From the NCBI RefSeq assembly GCF_002002925.1, contig NZ_CP019511.1:3069001-3133000 (forward strand): a stretch of 64,000 bases of DNA. The letters are read 5' to 3'. Of this stretch, positions 59,367-64,000 are shown one piece after another. The notes under the pieces were generated by a model. It saw only the letters and a program-made list of their open reading frames with translations. It was not told the origin of the DNA and did not search any database. Every line of letters starts with the position of its first letter. Position 1 is the first letter of the stretch. The translations under genes were made by a program, and so were the position numbers. The stretch comes from Sphingomonas sp. LM7 (GTDB lineage Bacteria; Pseudomonadota; Alphaproteobacteria; Sphingomonadales; Sphingomonadaceae).

Positions 59367-60008
59367 TCACGGGTCAGCCCGTTCGCTGAGCCGATAGCCG
59401 CGGCCGCGTTCGGTCACCAGCATCGGCGCCGCGAAGCCGCGGTCGAGCTTGGCGCGCAGCCGCGAGACATGAACCTCGACGACATTGGTGCCCGGATCGA
59501 ACCGCAGCCCCCACACTGCCTCGAGCAGTTCCGCGCGCCCGACGCAGCGGCCCGCCGCGCGGGCGAGGTGCAGCAGCAGCGCATATTCGCGCGGCAGCAG
59601 CGCGACGGCCCGGCCCTCGCGCTCGACGCGCCGTTCGACAGGATCGATCCGCAATCCCCCAACCTCGACTGCGGGCGCCCGACCGCGGAGCCGCGCCGCT
59701 AGCCGCGCGGCGATTTCGCCGGCGCAGGCGGGAAGCGTCACGGCATCATCGGCGCCGGCATCGAGTGCGCGGGCGACGCTCAGGCCACCGCCGTCGGATA
59801 GCGCGAGCATCAGTGCCCCGCGCCAGCCCTGCGCGCGAACCATCGCCACGCAGGCGGCCGGATCTCGTCCCTCCAGTCCGATGATCGCGATCTGCGCGCC
59901 GCTATGCGCCAGCGCGGCGGCGGCGACGGGGACGATATCGAGCCCCCGCGCGCCGGCGGCCTCTCTCAGTCTCGGGATGTGGAGCGCGCATGCGACGAGT
60001 CCGGCCAC
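59367..60008 (-). CDS. OmpR-type regulator with degenerate receiver domain
   Basis: A 213-aa protein. The C-terminal winged helix (about 115-210: VEVGGLRIDPVERRVEREGRAVALLPREYALLLHLAR ... TNVVEVHVSRLRAKLDRG) is a normal OmpR/PhoB DNA-binding domain. The N-terminal receiver lacks the acidic pair and the phospho-acceptor Asp (the position reads IIGLEG), so phosphorylation looks impossible. No histidine kinase is near. The start is GTG at 60008. It is the last gene of the unit starting at 62064, 48 nt after the previous gene. Confidence 0.82.
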   Translation of the reverse strand: MAGLVACALHIPRLREAAGARGLDIVPVAAAALAHSGAQIAIIGLEGRDPAACVAMVRAQGWRGALMLALSDGGGLSVARALDAGADDAVTLPACAGEIAARLAARLRGRAPAVEVGGLRIDPVERRVEREGRAVALLPREYALLLHLARAAGRCVGRAELLEAVWGLRFDPGTNVVEVHVSRLRAKLDRGFAAPMLVTERGRGYRLSERADP

Positions 60009-60056
60009 CGCAACAGTCTAGCGCCCATTTGTCCGATCCGGATCAAAACATCTCCG

Positions 60057-60959
60057 TTACGGAGCAACTCGTGCCGCCCCGCGCATCGCCAGCCGCAGCC
60101 GTGCGTGGCCCGAGACATAGCGGCTCGGGGCGGACGCCGCCCGTTCGAGGATCGCTATCGCCTGTTCGGGCTGTGCCGAGGCGAGCGCATCGATCGCAGT
60201 CACGCGCATTCGGTCGCACGGGTGTTGGCGGGCGAACTCGGCCGCGAGATCCTGTCCGTCGGCGATGTGCGCCGCCACGGCAAGTAGCGCCTCCGCCCCG
60301 GTGCAGGTCAGTCCCTCGGCGATCACGCCGCGGCCGATGTCGAAGCGATATTGGTCGAGCCAGGGCTGGGCCGGATCGGCGCCGAGGATGTTGAGCGACA
60401 CCGAAAACGCGTCCGGGGGCAGCTGGACATGGATGTCGCGGCGCATGCGATAGAGCATCAGCCTGCCCGGCTCGAGCCGCGAACGTTCGACGAAGCGCAG
60501 CTTGGCATCCTCGCCGGGCACGCCGACAAGCGCGTCGACGTCATAGTCGAAATAGTCGCTCCAATATCCCGGTCCCAGATAGCCATAGGTCAGGAACGGG
60601 AAATTATGGTCGTGCGGCAGTCCGTAATAGAACGCTGCCGGCCCGCTGGCGCGCACCACCGGATCGCCTGCCGCCGGCCAGAAATTGGCGCGCAGAACAT
60701 AGCGGCCGTTGGGCGGGCGCAGCAGGAAGACCTGCGCGCCATAGCCATTGCCGCGACGCTGGCCTTCGCAGCGGCCCTTGAGCTCGTCGATCGCCAGTTC
60801 GGCGAGGAAGTCGGGATTGTGCCCCAGCCGGGCGAGCAGCGGTCCCAGCGCCGCGAAACTATCCTCGTCGCGCGCGTCGAATGCAGTGGTGTCGAGCGCC
60901 TCGACCAAGTCGTCGAGGCCGATCGGCGCGCTATCGCCGGGTGCGATCAGGCGGGGCAT
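60057..60959 (-). CDS. Cupin-like protein with HEAT-type tail, unknown
   Basis: A 300-aa protein. The middle (about 85-210) is beta-rich and cupin-like, with HDHNFPFLTYGYLGPGYWSDYFDYD and a second strand set DIHVQLPPDAFSVSLNIL; the HxH pair is kept but the usual metal glutamate and second histidine are not obvious. The C-terminal part (about 225-300: CDRMRVTAIDALASAQPEQAIAILERAASAPSRYVSGHARLRLAM) looks like HEAT repeats. The start at 60959 overlaps the upstream gene by 13 nt. I do not recognise the family. Confidence 0.6.
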   Translation of the reverse strand: MPRLIAPGDSAPIGLDDLVEALDTTAFDARDEDSFAALGPLLARLGHNPDFLAELAIDELKGRCEGQRRGNGYGAQVFLLRPPNGRYVLRANFWPAAGDPVVRASGPAAFYYGLPHDHNFPFLTYGYLGPGYWSDYFDYDVDALVGVPGEDAKLRFVERSRLEPGRLMLYRMRRDIHVQLPPDAFSVSLNILGADPAQPWLDQYRFDIGRGVIAEGLTCTGAEALLAVAAHIADGQDLAAEFARQHPCDRMRVTAIDALASAQPEQAIAILERAASAPSRYVSGHARLRLAMRGAARVAP

Positions 60960-61900
60960 CGCGCATCCGCCAGCCGGCCTTGGACCACCGGCAGCATTCG
61001 CACCGCGGCGCGGCGGACCTCGTCGCTCGGATCTGCGGCGGCCATTTCGGCGAGCCGCGGCATCGCCCGCGCCGCATCGAGTGCCAGCCATTCGCGCATC
61101 GCCGTCCAGCGCAGGTGGAAGTCGTCCGTTCGGGTCTCGGCTTCGAAGCGGTCCTGCGCATCGGCGCGGCCGGCGACGCGGAGGAAGTGTAGCAACATCC
61201 CCTTCCGCGATGGCCGGTCGTCCGCATCCGCGACGCGCAGCAGCACGCCCGTTGCGATGTCGTATTCGCGCATCAGCGGCGCGGCGCCGCTGCGGATCGT
61301 CGCGACCAGAGTCACGACATCGTCCGCCGCGTCGACGATCAGTTGGGCCTGGGTTCGGCCGTCGGTGCGATGCACCGCGTCGTCGTGGAGCGGACGGACG
61401 TCGTCCGGCGTGCAGCGGCCGGCGCCGGTAGAGCCGAACTGCGCGTGCATCGGCGCGGCGATCCAGCGGCGCAGCGAGGCACCGCCTGCCCGGATCGTGC
61501 GCGTGACGGCGAGCCTGCCGGTGAATACGATCGTTGCAGGCGGCGGCAGCGTCGCCATCGCCGCGGCGCCGGTGACGCTCGCCGCGATCGAGGCGGTGGG
61601 GCAATCGAACAGCACCGCTCCGACGCGCAACGCATCGCGGTGGAATTTGAGCGCAGGCTCGAACAGCGGGTCGGCTGCCAATGCCCGCACCAGCGGCGCG
61701 AGCAATGCTCCGGCCCAGTCGGGATCCGCCAGCAGCCGCTCGGCGCAGTCCGCGGCATGTTCGGGCGAGTCGCCGCAATCGGCAAAGGCCGCGCCGGCTG
61801 CCCGGTACGCGCTGCCCTCGCGCCATTCCAGCATCGTCGCCCGGCTTCGCGCACCGGCCGCGATCAGCGCCTCCCGCGTCGCCAGAATCGTAGCGGGCAT
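60947..61900 (-). CDS. HEAT-tail protein, related to the next gene, unknown
   Basis: A 317-aa protein with the same plan as its neighbour: a helical N-part, a beta-rich middle (about 105-235: SIAASVTGAAAMATLPPPATIVFTGRLAVTRTI ... LHDDAVHRTDGRTQAQLIVDAADDVVTLVATI) and a C-terminal repeat region (LRWTAMREWLALDAARAMPRLAEMAAADPSDEVRRAAVRM). The two are probably diverged paralogues. It starts 5 nt after the stop of the 52-aa peptide gene, so the three are tightly linked. The function is unknown. Confidence 0.6.
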   Translation of the reverse strand: MPATILATREALIAAGARSRATMLEWREGSAYRAAGAAFADCGDSPEHAADCAERLLADPDWAGALLAPLVRALAADPLFEPALKFHRDALRVGAVLFDCPTASIAASVTGAAAMATLPPPATIVFTGRLAVTRTIRAGGASLRRWIAAPMHAQFGSTGAGRCTPDDVRPLHDDAVHRTDGRTQAQLIVDAADDVVTLVATIRSGAAPLMREYDIATGVLLRVADADDRPSRKGMLLHFLRVAGRADAQDRFEAETRTDDFHLRWTAMREWLALDAARAMPRLAEMAAADPSDEVRRAAVRMLPVVQGRLADARCPA

Positions 61901-61905
61901 GGCGC

Positions 61906-62064
61906 TCAGCGCGGCGCGAGTTCGTAGATCAGCACCGCGATGCCGACGAGCAGCTCGAACAGGTCGTCGCCGCTCGCGATCTCCGCTGCCCGCACGGCGC
62001 CGTGCACTGCCACCTGCGTATCCAGTTCGACGATCTCCGACTGATCGATCTGCACCAGTTTCAT
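61906..62064 (-). CDS. Small 52-aa peptide, first gene of the unit
   Basis: A 52-aa ORF starting MKLVQIDQSEIVELDTQVAVHG and ending with a hydrophobic helix DLFELLVGIAVLIYELAPR. It has a good GGGGGG-type SD before the ATG at 62064 and is 5 nt from the next gene, so it looks real. There are no cysteines. It could be a leader or modified peptide, a small membrane protein or a partner of the two HEAT-tail proteins. Confidence 0.55.
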   Translation of the reverse strand: MKLVQIDQSEIVELDTQVAVHGAVRAAEIASGDDLFELLVGIAVLIYELAPR

Positions 62065-62122
62065 GTGCCGCCCCCCTGCGAATGCCCGAGGCCGGTGCTA
62101 GCGCGCGGCGCCGCCGCAGAGC

Positions 62123-62138
62123 ACGTTACATCCTTGTA
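62123..62138. promoter_or_regulatory. Inverted repeat, possible operator for the peptide unit
   Basis: GTTACA-TCCT-TGTAAT is a near-perfect inverted repeat about 60 bp upstream of both the 52-aa peptide start (minus strand) and the thioesterase start (plus strand). OmpR-family regulators such as CopR and CzcR bind similar ATTACA-N-TGTAAT boxes. The binding protein may be the regulator at 59367. Confidence 0.45.
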
Positions 62139-62195
62139 ATGTCGCGACTCCGCCCCGGTTTGCGCGGGTCGGTCCGGCGCGCTAGGGGCATCGCC

Positions 62196-62645
62196 ATGAC
62201 CGACAGCGAGACGCCCCCGGCGCGGGCCTTCGATCCCCGCAAGCTGTTCGGTGGCCGCTTCGGCGGGCACGGCGGCCGGCTGGGGATCGTCTATCACGAC
62301 AGCGGCGACGACTGGGCCGAGCTCGCGCTGCCCTATGACGCCGCGCTGGTCGGCGACGTGTCCTCGGGAGTCATCGCCTCGGGCCCGATCCTTGCGCTGA
62401 TGGACATGGCGGCCAGCGTTGCGGTGTGGCTCAAGCTCGATGCGTTCAAGGCGCACGCGACGCTCGACCTGCGCATCGACTATCTGCGTCCTGCACGTCC
62501 CGGCCACACCGTGATCGGCCGCGCCGAATGCTATCGCATCACGCGCTCGATCGCGTTCGTCCGCGGCCAGGCGCATGACGGCGACCCCGGCGATCCGCTC
62601 GCGCATGTCGCCGGCACCTTCATGGCAGTCGAGGGCTATCGATGA
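62196..62645 (+). CDS. Hotdog-fold acyl-CoA thioesterase, first of a pair
   Basis: A 149-aa PaaI/4HBT-type protein: FGGHGGRLGIVYHDSGDDWAELALPYDAALVGDVSSGVIASGPILALMDMAASVAVWLKL and TLDLRIDYLRPARPGHTVIGRAECYRITRSIAFVRGQAHD. The ATG at 62196 is used. Its stop overlaps the next gene by 4 nt, so they are translated together and may form a heteromer. The acyl substrate is unknown. Confidence 0.85.
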   Translation: MTDSETPPARAFDPRKLFGGRFGGHGGRLGIVYHDSGDDWAELALPYDAALVGDVSSGVIASGPILALMDMAASVAVWLKLDAFKAHATLDLRIDYLRPARPGHTVIGRAECYRITRSIAFVRGQAHDGDPGDPLAHVAGTFMAVEGYR

Positions 62646-63013
62646 TCCCCTATGCCGAACTGCTCGGGCTCAGCATCGAGCCGGGCGAGACCGCGCCGAC
62701 CTTCGTCATGCCCTTTGCAATCGATGTGGTCGGGCGCCCGGGTTTCCTGCATGGCGGCGCGATCGGCGGGCTGCTCGAAGTCGCGGCGATCGGTGCGCTG
62801 AAGCAGGCGCTCGATGCCGAGGGCGGTGGCCGGATCAAGCCGATCAACCTGACCGTCGACTATATGCGCGGCGGCCGCGACAAGCCGACCCGGGCCCGCG
62901 GCACCGTCACGCGGCTCGGCACCCGTGTCGCCAATGTCGAGGCGGTGGTGTGGCAGGACGAACCCGAACGCCCGATTGCTGCGGCGCGGATGAACTATCT
63001 GATCGTGCGCTAG
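62642..63013 (+). CDS. Hotdog-fold acyl-CoA thioesterase, second of a pair
   Basis: A 123-aa PaaI-type protein with FLHGGAIGGLLEVAAIGALKQAL as the hotdog helix and PINLTVDYMRGGRDKPTRARGTVTRLGTRVANVEAVVWQ as the dimer-edge strands. It lacks the first part of the usual chain, which fits a minimal hotdog domain. Coupled to the previous gene by a 4-nt overlap. Confidence 0.85.
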   Translation: MIPYAELLGLSIEPGETAPTFVMPFAIDVVGRPGFLHGGAIGGLLEVAAIGALKQALDAEGGGRIKPINLTVDYMRGGRDKPTRARGTVTRLGTRVANVEAVVWQDEPERPIAAARMNYLIVR

Positions 63014-63019
63014 GCAGGC

Positions 63020-64000
63020 TCAGCCCGGCGTCAGCCGGAGCAGCCTGCCCGTGGTCGAATCCTCGAGCACCCAGATCGCGCCATCGGGCCCTTGCTCGAC
63101 TTCGCGGATGCGCTGGCCGAGCGCGATTCGCTGCACCTCGGCTGCGCTCGTCGCCGTGAAGCGCACCCGCACCAGCCCCTGGCTAACCAGCCCGGCGATG
63201 ATTGCATCGCCCTGCCACGCGCCGAATAGCGACCCCGAATAGAGGATCATCCCGCCGGGCGCGATCACCGGCGTCCACCATGCCAGCGGCGCGACATAGC
63301 CGTCGCCGGGCGCGTGGTCGGGGATGTTGCCGCCGCCATAATCCTGGCCGTTCGACGCATTGGGCCAGCCATAGTTGCCGCCGCGGGCGATCAGGTTGAA
63401 CTCGTCGCCGCCCTCTGGCCCCATCTCGTTCTCCCACAGCCGCCCGGCGGAGTCGAAGAACAGGCCATAGGGGTTGCGATGGCCGTACGACCAGATCTCG
63501 GTCCGCGCGCCGGCGGTGCCGATGAAGGGATTGTCGCCGGGAATGGTGCCGTCGGCGTTGAGCCGGACAATCTTGCCGAGCGTCCTGGTCAGATCCTGCG
63601 CGGGCGAGCCCTGTTGCCGCTCGCCCGCGGTGACGAACAGATGCCCCGTCGGCCCGAACGCCATGCGTCCGCCGAAATGCCCGGAGCCGCCAACCTTGGG
63701 ACTCTGCTGCCAGAGCACCGATACTCCGGTCAGCCGCGGGCCCGCGCCGTCTTCGACCAGCGTCCCGCGCGCCACCGCGAGCCCGGCGCCGCCGGCGCCC
63801 GATTCGGCGTAGCTCAGATAGACCAGCTTGTTGGTCGCGAAATCGGGATGCAGCGCCACGTCGAGCAACCCGCCCTGGCCGGCTGCGGCGACTGCGGGGA
63901 CTCCGCCCAGCGCCGCAGACTTGAGCCCGGCCTGGGTGACGATCCGTAGCGTGCCGCCCTTTTCGGTGACCATCGCGCGACCGTCGGGCAGGAATACCAT
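63020..64000 (-). CDS. PQQ-type soluble sugar dehydrogenase, 5' end beyond window
   Basis: The last 326 residues of a six-blade beta-propeller of the soluble glucose/sorbosone or aldose sugar dehydrogenase (YliI/GdhB) type: GMVFLPDGRAMVTEKGG-like start, GQGGLLDVALHPDF, YLSYAESG, GSGHFGGRMAF, GHRNPYGL, ENEMGPEGGDEFNLIARGGNYGWP and VAPLAWWTPVIAPGGMILYSG. These hold the calcium and PQQ sites. The N-terminus, with any signal peptide, lies past 64000. Confidence 0.88.
   Translation of the reverse strand: MVFLPDGRAMVTEKGGTLRIVTQAGLKSAALGGVPAVAAAGQGGLLDVALHPDFATNKLVYLSYAESGAGGAGLAVARGTLVEDGAGPRLTGVSVLWQQSPKVGGSGHFGGRMAFGPTGHLFVTAGERQQGSPAQDLTRTLGKIVRLNADGTIPGDNPFIGTAGARTEIWSYGHRNPYGLFFDSAGRLWENEMGPEGGDEFNLIARGGNYGWPNASNGQDYGGGNIPDHAPGDGYVAPLAWWTPVIAPGGMILYSGSLFGAWQGDAIIAGLVSQGLVRVRFTATSAAEVQRIALGQRIREVEQGPDGAIWVLEDSTTGRLLRLTPG

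Overview
The window looks like the replication-origin region of an alphaproteobacterial chromosome, most likely from the Sphingomonadales (Sphingomonas or a close relative). The DNA is GC-rich with strongly GC-biased third codon positions, so long shadow ORFs are common. The gene order is typical of origin-proximal alphaproteobacterial DNA: dnaQ-coaE-aroE-maf-DUF299 on one side of a non-coding gap, and hemE-hemJ-rho followed by mnmE-mnmG-rsmG-parA-parB on the other. The species call is inference from gene order, protein character and repeat style; no database search was possible.

Layout. 1-5021: eight leftward genes (thioesterase fragment, ptsN, hpf, dnaQ, coaE, aroE, maf, PEP-synthase regulator), several overlapping by 4 nt. 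5022-5473: a 452-nt non-coding gap with a cluster of DnaA-box-like CCACA/TGTGG motifs and an AT-rich stretch, which I call the putative oriC. 5474-9561: rightward haem genes, rho, a small monooxygenase-like gene and a TerC-type transporter. 9632-10800: leftward dienelactone hydrolase and ogt. 10849-16533: the mnmE/mnmG/rsmG/parA/parB run, with three parS-like palindromes. 16530-21255: leftward leuS, lptE and holA plus a lipoprotein. 21481-33562: mixed housekeeping genes (outer-membrane protein, PLP-binding protein, ribA, xthA, a frameshifted membrane gene, lolA, ftsK, a UbiH-type hydroxylase, Trm112, Lon-N domain protein, CnoX-type thioredoxin). 33684-33758: tRNA-Gly(GCC). 33889-43297: acyl-CoA metabolism, a Mic60-like protein next to hemD and hemC, then tsaD, gpsA and a Sdh assembly factor-like protein. 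43311-48674: RsmB-like methyltransferase, rpe, heparinase-like protein, purH. 48801-53572: a branched-chain 2-oxoacid dehydrogenase operon (E1 alpha, a Tat-type hydrolase, E1 beta, E2, YciI-like). 53569-56954: membrane protein, rarD, and an ArsR/VOC/SRPBCC group with striking operators. 57282-59323: thiolase and crotonase. 59367-62064: four leftward genes of unknown role (52-aa peptide, two related HEAT-tail proteins, OmpR-type regulator). 62196-64000: two hotdog thioesterases and the end of a PQQ-type sugar dehydrogenase.

How it fits together. The left part couples chromosome replication and segregation (oriC, dnaQ, holA, parABS, ftsK) to translation and tRNA modification (mnmE, mnmG, rsmG, leuS, tsaD). 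Three envelope functions are present (lptE, lolA, outer-membrane protein). Haem synthesis is split over two loci (hemE-hemJ and hemC-hemD).

The most interesting signals are: the putative oriC with nearby parS sites; a pair of inverted palindromic repeats inserted in frame into the linker of the E2 acyltransferase; an ArsR gene whose start codon lies at the centre of an 18-bp palindrome and which looks leaderless; and the uncharacterised four-gene unit at 59367-62064, the best candidate here for an undescribed system.
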